From assembly GCF_014174395.1 (NCBI RefSeq), contig NZ_JABEQD010000002.1, positions 124,001 to 188,000 on the forward strand: 64,000 nucleotides of DNA, read 5' to 3'. This DNA is from Gluconacetobacter aggeris. Its GTDB lineage: Bacteria; Pseudomonadota; Alphaproteobacteria; Acetobacterales; Acetobacteraceae. The notes beneath the pieces were generated by a model. It had not been told where the DNA came from, did not search any database, and saw nothing but the letters and a program-made list of their open reading frames with translations. Each line of letters begins with the position of its first letter. Positions within the stretch are counted from its first letter, which is position 1. Of the stretch, positions 51,544 to 61,162 are shown piece after piece. Position numbers and translations under genes: made by a program.

Positions 51544-52104
51544 TCAGGAAACGGAAGCAACCGGCCGCCGCATGGCGCACCGTCGCGCCGCCGGCAGGCC
51601 ATGCGCAACCTCGGCAGCCAGCATGCCCCACAGGCGCGGCGTCAAGGCCGCATCGGGCAGGATCGTAAAACCGGCCCGTGCATAGAACGGCGCATTCCAC
51701 GCCACGTCGCGAAACGTCGTCAGGGTCACGGCCACCATGGCCTCCTTTGCGGCATGGGCAGCCGCATGTTCCAGAAACGCCCGGCCCAGCCCCCTGCCCT
51801 GATAGTCCGGCGCCACCGACATCTCCCACACATGCAGCACGGCCCGGCCGGCATCGGTGCCATCGCCATCCTCCGTCGCCGCACGGGCGGTCAGGAAACC
51901 GGCAATATCCGCCCCATCGGCGGCCACCCAGCAGGTTCCGGCTTCAATGGCCGCCAGATGCGCCTCCGCCGGCATCACGCCGTCATCCGCAAGCCAGGCC
52001 AGATCGGGAATGGTGCGAAACAGCGTGCCCGACGCCTCTTCCACCGCCGGCAACAGAGCGGCCTCATCCCGCCGGGCCGGCCGGATCTGCCAGTCACCAC
52101 CCAT
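51544..52104 (-). CDS. GNAT-family N-acetyltransferase
   Basis: 186 residues from the ATG at 52104 (GGGAG 8 bases upstream); longer frames lack such a site. The acetyl-CoA loop is SVAPDYQGRGLGRAFLEHA, followed by VTLTTFRDVAWNAPFYARAG and FTIL. This is the typical small-molecule or peptide GNAT pattern, with no assignable substrate. It lies 27 bp upstream of panB on the same strand, and probably in one transcript. Confidence 0.86.
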   Translation of the reverse strand: MGGDWQIRPARRDEAALLPAVEEASGTLFRTIPDLAWLADDGVMPAEAHLAAIEAGTCWVAADGADIAGFLTARAATEDGDGTDAGRAVLHVWEMSVAPDYQGRGLGRAFLEHAAAHAAKEAMVAVTLTTFRDVAWNAPFYARAGFTILPDAALTPRLWGMLAAEVAHGLPAARRCAMRRPVASVS

Positions 52105-52198
52105 CGTCCATTCTCCCGGTTCCGGCATCGTCCTTTTCATGACGCCGTGCATGAAACGGACCCGCCACGCCGTCAATCCACCCGGGACCGGCACAGCC

Positions 52199-53620
52199 TC
52201 ACGGCGCCACCATGTGATAGGGCACCACCCCCCGCTCCTCGCTGCCCGCGTCGATGCCAAAGCCCGTGGCCGGGATCGCCCGATGCCGGCAATCGGTGCG
52301 GATGCAGGCGCGACACCCCGGCCCGATCGGGATCACCATCCGGTCGTCCCGCAGGTCCAGCCCGGCCGAATAGACCAGTTCCGGCGCATGCGACACCGCA
52401 CAGCCCAGCACGATCGCCACCAGGCGCGGCCGGTCGAAATAAGAAACCGGCGAATGCCCCACCGTCCGCGCAACGCTGATATAGACCGCATCGTCGGTGG
52501 TGCGCGACATCTGGACATGCAGCTTGCCGGGCGCCGAAAAACATTCGAACACATTCCATTGCGCGCACAACCCGCCGAACCGCGCACGACTGAAACGGGT
52601 AGCGCTGTAACTCTTCAGCACATTGCCGGCGATATCGGTCTTGATGAAATAAAACGGAATCCCCTCCGCTCCCGGCCGCTGCATGGTGGACAGCCGGTGG
52701 CACACCTGTTCGAAGCTCACGCCGAACTGCCGCTGCAACAGGTCCAGATCATGCCGCGTCTGCCGCGCCGCCCGCCGGAAACGCTCGTACGGCAACAGCA
52801 GCGCCCCGGCGAAATAATTGCTCATTCCCACCGTGGCCAATGCGCGCGCGTCCGCGCTGCCCAACCCCGACCGACGCACCGGCCGGGCCAGAACCTGCCC
52901 ATAATCCAGCCGCCCGATCACCTGCGCCAGCCAGAAGGCCGTACTCTCCGGCGGCACGCCCCCGGTGACCGCCAGCCGTCGCGCCCGCCGGTCGAACCGC
53001 CACATCACCCCCTGACTGTCGAGCGCGGCATCGGTCACGATCCGGATATCATGCCGATCGCGCAGATAGCGCCCCAGCATTTCGGCCGGCCCGCCTTCCT
53101 CCAGCCGCGCGGACTCGTACAGCGCCTCCGCCGCCCGATCGATCTCGTCGAAATAGTTCCGCTCGGCCTGCACCCAATCGCCCACCGCGTCATACGATCC
53201 GGTGCCGGGCTGCGGCGCCGGCGCAGCGGCCCCGGCCTGCCCTCTCTCCTCCTGCAACGCCCGAAAGGCGCGATACAGCGTCACGAACTGATCGCACAGC
53301 CACGGCGCGCCCCGCACCGCCTCCTGCACCTGCCGAGGCGAGGGCATGGCGCTGAACAGCGGGTCCCCCAGGATCTCGCGCAACACCTGCATGCGCTGGA
53401 TATCGCCGCTATCGCTGAACCATGTCGGCTCGACCCCGAACAGCGTGCAAAGTTTTAACAGAATTCCCGGCGTCAAAGGCCGCTGGTCATTCTCGATCTG
53501 GTTGAGATAACTCGCCGAAAGACCAAGCGCCGTCGCCACCCCCTGCTGCGATTGGCCATTTCTCGCGCGAAGATCACGAATTCTCGACCCCGCGAAGATC
53601 TTCTCGCCCGCCGTCGCCAT
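52199..53620 (-). CDS. ScfR/RamB-like short-chain acyl regulator (XRE + DUF2083)
   Basis: 473 residues. The N-terminal XRE HTH reads IRDLRARNGQSQQGVATALG, then LSASYLNQIENDQRPLT. A central IrrE-like region follows, then a C-terminal DUF2083-type domain with conserved Cys (VLGCAVSHAPELVYSAG; GPGCRACIRTDCRHR). This architecture is known for RamB, PrpR and PccR, which sense propionyl-CoA status and control methylcitrate or propionyl-CoA genes. The start at 53620 has AAGGA 7 bases upstream. It is divergent from prpD. Confidence 0.88.
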   Translation of the reverse strand: MATAGEKIFAGSRIRDLRARNGQSQQGVATALGLSASYLNQIENDQRPLTPGILLKLCTLFGVEPTWFSDSGDIQRMQVLREILGDPLFSAMPSPRQVQEAVRGAPWLCDQFVTLYRAFRALQEERGQAGAAAPAPQPGTGSYDAVGDWVQAERNYFDEIDRAAEALYESARLEEGGPAEMLGRYLRDRHDIRIVTDAALDSQGVMWRFDRRARRLAVTGGVPPESTAFWLAQVIGRLDYGQVLARPVRRSGLGSADARALATVGMSNYFAGALLLPYERFRRAARQTRHDLDLLQRQFGVSFEQVCHRLSTMQRPGAEGIPFYFIKTDIAGNVLKSYSATRFSRARFGGLCAQWNVFECFSAPGKLHVQMSRTTDDAVYISVARTVGHSPVSYFDRPRLVAIVLGCAVSHAPELVYSAGLDLRDDRMVIPIGPGCRACIRTDCRHRAIPATGFGIDAGSEERGVVPYHMVAP

Positions 53621-53738
53621 CTTCGCATCCTTCGCAAAACCAGCACCGGACCGTGGCACCATTTTGCCCGGATCGCCATTCCCGAATGCGCGAGAATGAC
53701 AATACTCCGCAGCAAGGCCCCCAAAGAGGAACCAAGCC
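53621..53738. promoter_or_regulatory. Divergent prp promoter region
   Basis: 118 bp shared by the regulator and prpDCB. TTCGCA occurs twice, 9 bp apart (53622-53627, 53631-53636), the second reading TTCGCAAAA. This is close to the TTTGCAAA-type sites of RamB/PrpR relatives. A TTTTGC half site lies near 53660. Possible operator (inference). Confidence 0.45.
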
Positions 53739-55265
53739 ATGCGCCAGTACGACATCACCGTCCACCCCGAGAGCGACCGCCTGCCGCGCAACGCGCAACT
53801 GGCCTGGCAGATCGCCGAAATCGCCGCCGATCCGGTCGCCATCCTCCCCGATGTTACCGAGATGATCATCAATCGCGTGATCGACAACGCTTCGGTCGCC
53901 ATCGCCTCGGTCAACCGCCACACGGTGGTCAGCGCCCGCGCCGAAGCCCTGGCCCATGCCCGGCCCGGCGGCGCCACCCTGTTCGGCTGCGGGCCGGAGG
54001 TGCGCGTCCACGCCGAATGGGCCGCCTGGGCCAACGGCACGGCAGTGCGGGAACTGGATTTCCACGACACGTTCCTGGCCGCCGAATATTCCCACCCGGG
54101 CGACAATATCCCCGCCATCCTCGCCGTGGCCCAGCAATGCGGCCGCTCGGGCGCCGAACTGGTGCGCGGCATCGCCACCGGCTACGAAATCCAGATCGAC
54201 CTGGTGCGGGCCATCTGCCTGCACAAGCACAAGATCGACCATGTGGCCCATCTCGGCCCCTCGGTCGCGGCCGGCATCGGCACCCTGCTGGGCCTGCCCA
54301 CCGAGACCATCTACCAGTCGATCCAGCACGCCCTGCACGTCACCACCGCCACACGGCAAAGCCGCAAGGGCGAGATCTCATCGTGGAAGGCCTACGCCCC
54401 CGCCCATGCCGGCAAGATGGCGGTCGAGGCCGTGGACCGCGCCATGCTGGGCGAAACCTCCCCCAGCCCGATCTATGAAGGCGAAGACGGCGTGATCGCC
54501 TGGATGCTGGACGGCAAGGGCGCCCATTACCGCGTCGCCCTGCCCGAGGCCGGCGAAGCCAAGCGCGCGATCCTCGACAGCTACACCAAGGAACATTCTG
54601 CGGAATATCAAAGCCAGGCCCTGATCGACCTCGCCTTCCGCCTCGGCGCCGACGTCCGCGCCGCCGGCCGCAACTGGGACGACGTGAAGGACATCCTGAT
54701 CGAAACCAGCCACCACACCCATTACGTGATCGGCACCGGCTCCAACGATCCGCAGAAATTCGACCCCGACGCCTCGCGCGAGACGCTGGATCATTCGATC
54801 ATGTATATCGTCGCCGTCGCCCTGCAGGACGGCGCCTGGCACCATGTCCGCTCCTACGCGCCCGAACGCGCGCAACGCGCCGACACGGTGCGCCTGTGGC
54901 GCAAGATCCACACGGTCGAAGACCCGAAATGGACCGCCCGCTATCACGCCGACGACCCGGCGATCAAAGCCTTCGGCGGCCGCATCACCATCACCTTCAA
55001 TGACGGCACCAGGCTGGACGGCGAACTGGCGGTCGCCAACGCCCACCCGCTGGGCGCCACCCCCTGGACCCGCCCCGACTATATCCGGAAATTCCGCGTC
55101 CTGACCGAAGGCATCCTTCCCCCCGCCGAAATCGAACGCTTCCTCGACGCGGCACAGCGCCTGCCCTCCCTGCGCGCGGACGAACTGCGCCAGCTCGAAA
55201 TCGCCCTCCCGCCGGAGGCGCTGAAAGCAACCGACCGAACCGGCATCTTCAATTTCCCCGCATGA
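53739..55265 (+). CDS. prpD: 2-methylcitrate dehydratase
   Basis: 508 residues of the MmgE/PrpD family. Dehydrates 2-methylcitrate to methylaconitate in propionate oxidation. Landmarks: [45 protein letters not shown] (split here: [13 protein letters not shown] and YSHPGDN), [30 protein letters not shown], and [24 protein letters not shown] lies about 10 bases before the ATG. It is first in prpDCB, expressed away from the regulator. Confidence 0.96.
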   Translation: MRQYDITVHPESDRLPRNAQLAWQIAEIAADPVAILPDVTEMIINRVIDNASVAIASVNRHTVVSARAEALAHARPGGATLFGCGPEVRVHAEWAAWANGTAVRELDFHDTFLAAEYSHPGDNIPAILAVAQQCGRSGAELVRGIATGYEIQIDLVRAICLHKHKIDHVAHLGPSVAAGIGTLLGLPTETIYQSIQHALHVTTATRQSRKGEISSWKAYAPAHAGKMAVEAVDRAMLGETSPSPIYEGEDGVIAWMLDGKGAHYRVALPEAGEAKRAILDSYTKEHSAEYQSQALIDLAFRLGADVRAAGRNWDDVKDILIETSHHTHYVIGTGSNDPQKFDPDASRETLDHSIMYIVAVALQDGAWHHVRSYAPERAQRADTVRLWRKIHTVEDPKWTARYHADDPAIKAFGGRITITFNDGTRLDGELAVANAHPLGATPWTRPDYIRKFRVLTEGILPPAEIERFLDAAQRLPSLRADELRQLEIALPPEALKATDRTGIFNFPA

Positions 55266-55287
55266 AAGACTGACCCCGCCCGCCCCT

Positions 55288-55347
55288 CAACGAACAGGGG
55301 TGAAGGGGACGACCGTCCCCTTCCGGGTGCAGGGCAGGGCCCTGCGA
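55288..55347 (+). repeat. Family-B palindromic repeat, copy 3
   Basis: 60 bp: CAACGAACAGGGGTGAAGGG, GACGACCGTC, CCCTTCCGGGTGCAGGGC, AGGGCCCTGCGA. It contains AAGGGGAC/GTCCCCTT and GCAGGGC/GCCCTGC hairpins. It lies in the prpD-prpC gap. An inverted copy with three differences lies after prpB. Confidence 0.88.
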
Positions 55348-55371
55348 AAAGGCACAATAAGGAGACGTGAC

Positions 55372-56532
55372 ATGACCCAAGCGTCCAAGCCCAAGAAATC
55401 CGTCGCCCTCTCCGGCATCACCGCCGGCGAAACCGCACTCAGCTCCGTCGGCCACGCCGGCAACGAGCTGCATTATCGTGGCTATGATATCAAGGATCTG
55501 GCGGAATCCTGCGAATTCGAGGAAGTCGCCCACCTGCTGATCCACGGCCACCTGCCCGACACCGCCGAACTGGCGGAATACAAGGAGCGACTGCGCTCGC
55601 TGCGCGGCCTGCCCGTCCGCCTGCGGCGCCTGCTGGAGGATATTCCAGCCGCCGCCCACCCGATGGACGTGATGCGTACCGGCGTCTCCGCCCTGGGCTG
55701 CATCCTGCCCGAACGCCGCGACATGAACCCGGTGGGCGCGCGCGAAATCGCGGACCGCCTGCTGGCCTCGATGGGATCGGTGCTGCTGTACTGGTATCAT
55801 TTCTCGACCAACGGCAAGCGCATCGATGTCGAAACCGATGACGACACCATCGGCGGCCATTTCCTGCACATGTTGCACGGCCACGCGCCCCCGCCTGAGT
55901 GGGTCAGCGCCATGCATGCCTCGCTGATCCTGTACGCGGAACATGAATTCAACGCCTCGACCTTCGCCAGCCGCGTGGTGGCCGGCACGGGGTCGGACAT
56001 GTATTCCGCCGTCACCGCCGGCATCGGCGCGCTGCGCGGCGCGCGCCACGGCGGCGCCAACGAGGTCGCGCTGGAAATCCAGCAGCGCTACCAGACGCCC
56101 GACGAGGCCCAGGCCGATATCCTGCGCCGGCTGGAAAACCGCGAAGTCGTCATCGGCTTCGGCCACCCGGTCTACACCATCGCCGATCCGCGCAACGAAG
56201 TGATCAAGCAATGGGCGGAACGCCTGTCGGCCCGCAGCGGCGCCATGCGCCTCTACACCGTCGCCGAGCGGGTCGAGCGCGTGATGGCCGAACGGCGCAA
56301 CATGTTCGCCAATCTCGACTGGTTCAGCGCCGTTTCCTACAACATGATGCGCATCCCCACCGCCATGTTCACGCCGATCTTCGTCATCGCGCGCCTGACC
56401 GGCTGGAGCGCCCACGTCATCGAACAGCGCGAGAACGGCAAGATCATCCGCCCCTCGGCCGCCTATATCGGCCCCGACAAGCGGCCCTTCACCCCCCTGC
56501 ACCAACGCGGCGGACTGGAGAAAGCAGCATGA
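55372..56532 (+). CDS. prpC: 2-methylcitrate synthase
   Basis: 386 residues of the citrate-synthase family, the methylcitrate type by context. Condenses propionyl-CoA with oxaloacetate. Key parts: [60 protein letters not shown] (catalytic His region), [20 protein letters not shown], and [13 protein letters not shown] with the catalytic Asp. AAGGAG precedes the ATG at 55372. It overlaps prpB by 4 bp. Confidence 0.95.
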   Translation: MTQASKPKKSVALSGITAGETALSSVGHAGNELHYRGYDIKDLAESCEFEEVAHLLIHGHLPDTAELAEYKERLRSLRGLPVRLRRLLEDIPAAAHPMDVMRTGVSALGCILPERRDMNPVGAREIADRLLASMGSVLLYWYHFSTNGKRIDVETDDDTIGGHFLHMLHGHAPPPEWVSAMHASLILYAEHEFNASTFASRVVAGTGSDMYSAVTAGIGALRGARHGGANEVALEIQQRYQTPDEAQADILRRLENREVVIGFGHPVYTIADPRNEVIKQWAERLSARSGAMRLYTVAERVERVMAERRNMFANLDWFSAVSYNMMRIPTAMFTPIFVIARLTGWSAHVIEQRENGKIIRPSAAYIGPDKRPFTPLHQRGGLEKAA

Positions 56533-57449
56533 TCTACCTCACAGGCGGCGCCACCAACGGCGAGGCGGCAGGCCGGCGCTTCCGCGCCCTGCTGCAATCC
56601 CCCGATATCCTGCAACTGCCCGGCGCCCATAACGGCCAGGCCGCGCTCCAGGCCAAGGACGCAGGCTTCAACGCGCTCTATCTCTCGGGCGCGGCCATGA
56701 CGGCCAGCATGGGCCTGCCCGATCTCGGCATCATCACCATCGACCAGGTCACGTTCTTCATCCGCCAGATCGTCAACGCCACCGGCCTGCCCCTGCTGGT
56801 CGATGGCGATACCGGCTACGGCGAAGTGCTGAACGTGATGAACATGGTCCGCACCTTCGAGGATGCCGGAGCGGCGGCCGTGCATCTGGAAGACCAGATC
56901 CTGCCCAAGAAATGCGGCCACCTGAACAACAAGAAACTCGCCACCCCGCACGACATGGCCCTGAAGGTCGGCGCCGCCCGCAAGGCCGCGCGCGATCTGG
57001 TCATCATCGCCCGCACCGACGCGGCAGCCAGCGAAGGGATCGACGGCGCCGTCGCCCGCGCCAAACTCTATATCGAAGCCGGCGCCGACGCGATCTTCCC
57101 CGAAGCCCTGACCACGGCCGACATGTTCCGCGAATTCGCCCGCCGCATGCCTGGCGTCAAACTGCTCGCCAACATGACCGAATTCGGCCGCACTCCCTTC
57201 TTCACCGCGAAGGAATTCGAGGAAATGGGCTACCACATGGTCATCTGGCCCGTCAGCTCACTCCGCGTCGCCAACAAGGCCCAGGAAGACCTCTACACCA
57301 CCCTCCGCCGCAACGGCAGCACCGAGGCCATGCTGCCCCACATGCAAACCCGGGAATCCCTCTACCGCACATTGCGCTATCACGAGTACGAGGCGCTGGA
57401 TCAGTCGATCGTCGAAACCATCCTCCCCACGATCAGCGAACCGGCCTGA
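56529..57449 (+). CDS. prpB: 2-methylisocitrate lyase
   Basis: 306 residues. Splits 2-methylisocitrate into pyruvate and succinate. The PEP-mutase/isocitrate-lyase fold has [11 protein letters not shown] (metal Asp residues) and the catalytic loop [12 protein letters not shown] (C129). [19 protein letters not shown] and NMTEFGRTP also fit. The start overlaps the prpC stop (ATGA). A family-B repeat begins 10 bp after the stop, in inverted orientation to the copy before prpC. Confidence 0.96.
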   Translation: MIYLTGGATNGEAAGRRFRALLQSPDILQLPGAHNGQAALQAKDAGFNALYLSGAAMTASMGLPDLGIITIDQVTFFIRQIVNATGLPLLVDGDTGYGEVLNVMNMVRTFEDAGAAAVHLEDQILPKKCGHLNNKKLATPHDMALKVGAARKAARDLVIIARTDAAASEGIDGAVARAKLYIEAGADAIFPEALTTADMFREFARRMPGVKLLANMTEFGRTPFFTAKEFEEMGYHMVIWPVSSLRVANKAQEDLYTTLRRNGSTEAMLPHMQTRESLYRTLRYHEYEALDQSIVETILPTISEPA

Positions 57450-57458
57450 ACTGCCACA

Positions 57459-57518
57459 TCGCAGGGCGCTGCCCTGCACCCGGAAGGGGACAGTCGTCCC
57501 CTTCACCCCTGCTCGTTG
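57459..57518 (-). repeat. Family-B palindromic repeat, copy 4 (inverted relative to copy 3)
   Basis: On the minus strand: CAACGAGCAGGGGTGAAGGG, GACGACTGTC, CCCTTCCGGGTGCAGGGC, AGCGCCCTGCGA. It differs from copy 3 at only three of 60 positions. Together they bracket prpC-prpB in inverted orientation. Confidence 0.9.
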
Positions 57519-57555
57519 AGACCAGATGGCCTTGAGTGAGGAAAGACCTCCCCAC

Positions 57556-57616
57556 GCATTGCACCGGCTTCCAGAACACGCATCCGTAGATCGTCACTCA
57601 ATGCACGCGCCATCAT
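57556..57616 (-). pseudogene. IS630-type transposase, N-terminal remnant
   Basis: The minus strand encodes MARALSDDLRMRVLEAG, the stereotyped start of IS630-family transposases, and then runs into unrelated sequence. It is only a scar. It lies about 80 bp from the 3' end of the TonB receptor gene. Confidence 0.72.
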
Positions 57617-57693
57617 CGATCGACATGATGCGCGGCGCACCGACGCATGGAAGACGTACGCCGACTGTCCGGCGCACGTTCCAATGCAGGCTC

Positions 57694-60552
57694 TCAAAAA
57701 TGGACCTGCGCCTTGAGGTACATATATCGTCCCGCATAGTCATACATGTCGGGCGAGGTGTTGTAGGAGCCGTTGGCATAGAAGTTCGGGTCGCGGCCGC
57801 CGATATTCTTCACGCCGGCGGTGATGCTGTAGCGGTCGCCGTGATAGGTGACCATCACGTCATGATAGAAGGCCTGGTTCGTCTTCCACCATTCCGACAC
57901 GCCCGGCCCATAGGACGAGCTGGGATAGTAATTGAACCCGTCGATGAACCGCAGCATGTAGGTGAAGTCCCAGCGGCCGTGGCTGAACGTCGCCGTGCCG
58001 TTGGCAACCCATTTCGGCGGGCCCGCATCGGTGCCCAGGTAGCTGATCAACGCCTGGCCATCCTGGCTCTGCTGCTTGTAGGACGTGACATCCTGGATGT
58101 CGGCCCCGAAGCGCAGCGCGTTCACGAAATCGATCGGCTGGTAGTAGCTGGCGTTGATGTCGATGCCGTCTTCGATGAAGGCGCCGGTATTCTCATGCAG
58201 GCGGGACACCGGATAGAGCTGTCCGTCTATATCGCGGCCGTGCAGGATCGAGCAATAGCTGCTCGACAGGTTCGAACTCTCGTAGCACCCGTTCAATTCG
58301 GTCGACAGCGACGGGTAGCCGATCGCCTCGGTGATGTGGGTGTGGAAATAATCGATCGTGGCGGTGAAACCGGGCAGGAAGCGCGGTGTCACGATCGTGC
58401 CGATCGTATAGGTGCGTGACAGTTCGGGCTGCAGTTCGGCATTGCCGCCAGTCTCGTATTTCAGCGATCCATTGGTCTGCTTGAAGCTCGACGGATTCAC
58501 GCCCTGCGCGCGGCAGTTGGCGATAATGGTCGACTGCACCCCGGCCGGATAGGTCGAGACATAGGCACAGGGATCGCGTGTTCCCGTCAGGCTGACGACC
58601 TTGGCCCTGTACAGATCCTGGATGGTCGGGGCCCGAAAGCCGGTGGCGATGTTGGCACGGACGCTGATATCGCGGGTCGGCGCATAGATCAGGCCGGCAT
58701 GCCAGTTATAAGTCTGGCCGAACGTGTCGTAATTCGAGAACCGACCCGACACCTCGGCGGACAGCGCCTTGGCCATCGGCAGGTCCTTCAGCAGCGGAAT
58801 GCTGAGTTCGCCGAACACTTCGGTGACGTTATAGCCGCCGCCCGTATTGCCACGGACCAGGTTGGAATTGAGTCCCGCCGCATCTTCCCACGAGGAATGG
58901 AAATAGCCGTCGAGGCTGCGATGTTCCACGCCCAGGGCGATACCCAGCGGGCCGTAGGGCAGCTTGGCGAGATGCTTGTTCGCGACGGTGAACTGCACGT
59001 CGCGCATCTCCTGCCCCGAAGGCTCGACATCGGTGAAGCCGATATAGTTCCGCGCCGCCTGGGACATCGTGCCGCTGAACGGATTCCACGGCGCGCATCC
59101 CGCGATGCTGGAACACAGGTTGGGATCGTAATACCCCGTCGTTGATCCCGCGCCGCCGGTCTGGTGAAAGCCCAGAGCGTTTTCCATGTTGCGCCAGTTC
59201 ACGTCTTCGCTCTCGCTGTAGCTCGTGGCGGTCTTGCCGTACGAGAAGAAGAAATCGTAAGTCCAGCCATGGGTGCTCGGCAGGTCGCCCTTCGCGCCGC
59301 CGGTGAACTGGTAGTAGTTGATGCTGTCGTAGTCGTAGCGCCGGCCGAGATCGAACATGCGATCATACAGCGCCACGTCCTCGCCGAAGGGATTCCCCGG
59401 CTCGCCGGCCGGCACCACCATCGCACCCGAATTGCCCGTCAACGTCGTGACGGGGGTCGCGATATACATCGGCGTGCCGACGCTCTGCGTCTGGGTGTGG
59501 CTGTAATTCGCCGTCATATAGAGTTGCAGATGGGGGTTGACGTCGTAATGTCCGGTAACGGCCAGGGTCCCGACCTGCTGTTCGGAAATGATCTGGTTGT
59601 CCTGCGAATAATCGTAATTGTCGTTCCAGCTATAGGGACTGTAGGTACCATCTCCGTTCGAGATCACGGATCGGGCCACGCCGTCACTGGACGCTGCCAG
59701 CGGCCGGCCGCCATTGACGGCGGCATAGACGGGCCGGGGTCCGTACTGCGATCCGAAATATTGCGCTTGGCCCGGCGGATTGTTGACCTTGGCTTCCTGC
59801 ATCGCCCATTTGCGTTGATCCGCGGCCATCGGCGCCTGGTAGTTGTACGAACCTGCGATCGTGAAATTGCCGCGATCGTGATCGAAGTTGAATCCGTGCG
59901 CCATCGTCAGCGCTGCCGTCTGGTCGTCGCCGTACTCGCTGACGCCGCCGTTCGCGGTAAAGGTCGTGCCGGTGAAATTTTTCTTCAGGATGATATTGAC
60001 CACGCCGGCAATGGCGTCGGACCCGTAGGTCGTGGATGATCCATCCTTCAGGATTTCGATCCGGTCGATCATCGCCGGCACGATGGCATTCACGTCCGGA
60101 CAGTCGACCGCCCCATTGCCGTTGACCATGCGGTGCCCGTCCACCAGCACCAGCGTGCGCGCCGTGCCCAGGCTACGAATGTTCAGGCACGATCCGCCCG
60201 CATTGCTGAACGTGCTGCCCGAAAAGCCCATCGACGGAATATGGGCGAAGATGTCGCCCGTGGTCATCGACGAGGATTGCTGGATCTGCTCGCTGGTGAT
60301 GACCGTCACCGGCTGGATCTCGGCCGTTTCCTTGGCACCCAGATGAGTACCGACGACGCTGATCGTCTCGCCGGTGCTATCCAGCTTCGACGTGACCTTG
60401 GTCTTCTTCGCGGACTGGTCGTTGATGGCTTGACCCGTCGTCGTACCGGGCATCGAGATGATCTGCGCGCGGGCATCGAACGCCCAGCCAAGACTGAGTG
60501 CCGATATGCCGAAAAGAAGCCATTTTCTCGAACTGTTTCCAGACATTCTCAT
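57694..60552 (-). CDS. TonB-dependent outer-membrane receptor (large, oar/CirA-like barrel)
   Basis: 952 residues. A signal peptide ends WAFDARAQ. A Ser/Thr/Lys-rich linker precedes the plug: ETISVVGTHLG (TonB box region), PVTVITSEQIQQSSSMTTGD, NIRSLGTARTLVLVDGHRMV and IEILKDGSSTTYGSDAIAGV, which is a textbook plug sequence. The barrel ends in a strand with a C-terminal Phe (YLKAQVHF). Several Cys pairs lie in extracellular loops (DPCAYVS...NCRAQG; NGCYESS...SYCSIL). It resembles receptors for complex organic ligands more than simple siderophores. The ATG has AGAGG 6 bases upstream. No adjacent uptake genes. Confidence 0.94.
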   Translation of the reverse strand: MRMSGNSSRKWLLFGISALSLGWAFDARAQIISMPGTTTGQAINDQSAKKTKVTSKLDSTGETISVVGTHLGAKETAEIQPVTVITSEQIQQSSSMTTGDIFAHIPSMGFSGSTFSNAGGSCLNIRSLGTARTLVLVDGHRMVNGNGAVDCPDVNAIVPAMIDRIEILKDGSSTTYGSDAIAGVVNIILKKNFTGTTFTANGGVSEYGDDQTAALTMAHGFNFDHDRGNFTIAGSYNYQAPMAADQRKWAMQEAKVNNPPGQAQYFGSQYGPRPVYAAVNGGRPLAASSDGVARSVISNGDGTYSPYSWNDNYDYSQDNQIISEQQVGTLAVTGHYDVNPHLQLYMTANYSHTQTQSVGTPMYIATPVTTLTGNSGAMVVPAGEPGNPFGEDVALYDRMFDLGRRYDYDSINYYQFTGGAKGDLPSTHGWTYDFFFSYGKTATSYSESEDVNWRNMENALGFHQTGGAGSTTGYYDPNLCSSIAGCAPWNPFSGTMSQAARNYIGFTDVEPSGQEMRDVQFTVANKHLAKLPYGPLGIALGVEHRSLDGYFHSSWEDAAGLNSNLVRGNTGGGYNVTEVFGELSIPLLKDLPMAKALSAEVSGRFSNYDTFGQTYNWHAGLIYAPTRDISVRANIATGFRAPTIQDLYRAKVVSLTGTRDPCAYVSTYPAGVQSTIIANCRAQGVNPSSFKQTNGSLKYETGGNAELQPELSRTYTIGTIVTPRFLPGFTATIDYFHTHITEAIGYPSLSTELNGCYESSNLSSSYCSILHGRDIDGQLYPVSRLHENTGAFIEDGIDINASYYQPIDFVNALRFGADIQDVTSYKQQSQDGQALISYLGTDAGPPKWVANGTATFSHGRWDFTYMLRFIDGFNYYPSSSYGPGVSEWWKTNQAFYHDVMVTYHGDRYSITAGVKNIGGRDPNFYANGSYNTSPDMYDYAGRYMYLKAQVHF

Positions 60553-60670
60553 GAACGGCCTCTTCCCTACATATTTTCATTACGATACAGAATTCTTTAC
60601 CTCGCCTCTTTCCATGTCTATTTCAAAATGATTCGCCGTCGATAACCCCCAGTTAAGGGCGGCCTGTTGA

Positions 60671-61120
60671 ATGCCACTGAGAACCGGGTTCTTCCGCAGA
60701 GTGTATGCTGCTGAGGCTTGTACGGGATCGGGATTTCGACGGCGATCCGATGGCTTCGGCGTGAGCGCGAGAGCGGCGAACGGGTGGCGCGCCTACGCGG
60801 TCGTGCCTTACAGGCCTATGCCGAGCCCGCTCTCGACGCCGAGACCAGGCGATCTCGTCGTGCTGGACCATATGCCCGCTCATAAGGTTCCGGGGACACG
60901 GAAGGCCATAGAGCAAGCTGACGCACGGCTGATGTTCCTGCCCCCTACAATACGGATTTCAACCCGACCGAAATGGCATCCGCCGCGTTCGAGGCTCCGT
61001 TACGGGCCAAGGCAGCAAGAGCCGTCACCGCGTAGTGGGACGCTGCGGGATCAGTTTTCGATGTTTTCATTCCTGACGAATGCGCCAACGTCCTTACCGC
61101 CGCAGGATATGAACCGGAAT
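60671..61120 (+). pseudogene. IS630-type transposase, C-terminal remnant (frameshifted)
   Basis: About 60840-60945 encode PGDLVVLDHMPAHKVPGTRK and ARLMFLPP, the DDE catalytic block of IS630 (VVxDNLPxHK). After a frameshift the next stretch reads YNTDFNPTEMASAAFEAPLR, an in-frame stop, then DECANVLTAAGYEPE and stop, matching the family's C-terminus. The N-terminal half is missing. The orientation is opposite to the N-terminal remnant at 57.6 kb. Confidence 0.82.
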
Positions 61121-61162
61121 AAACCAGAATAAAATGGACACGCTCCAGGTGCGCAGCTGCCT

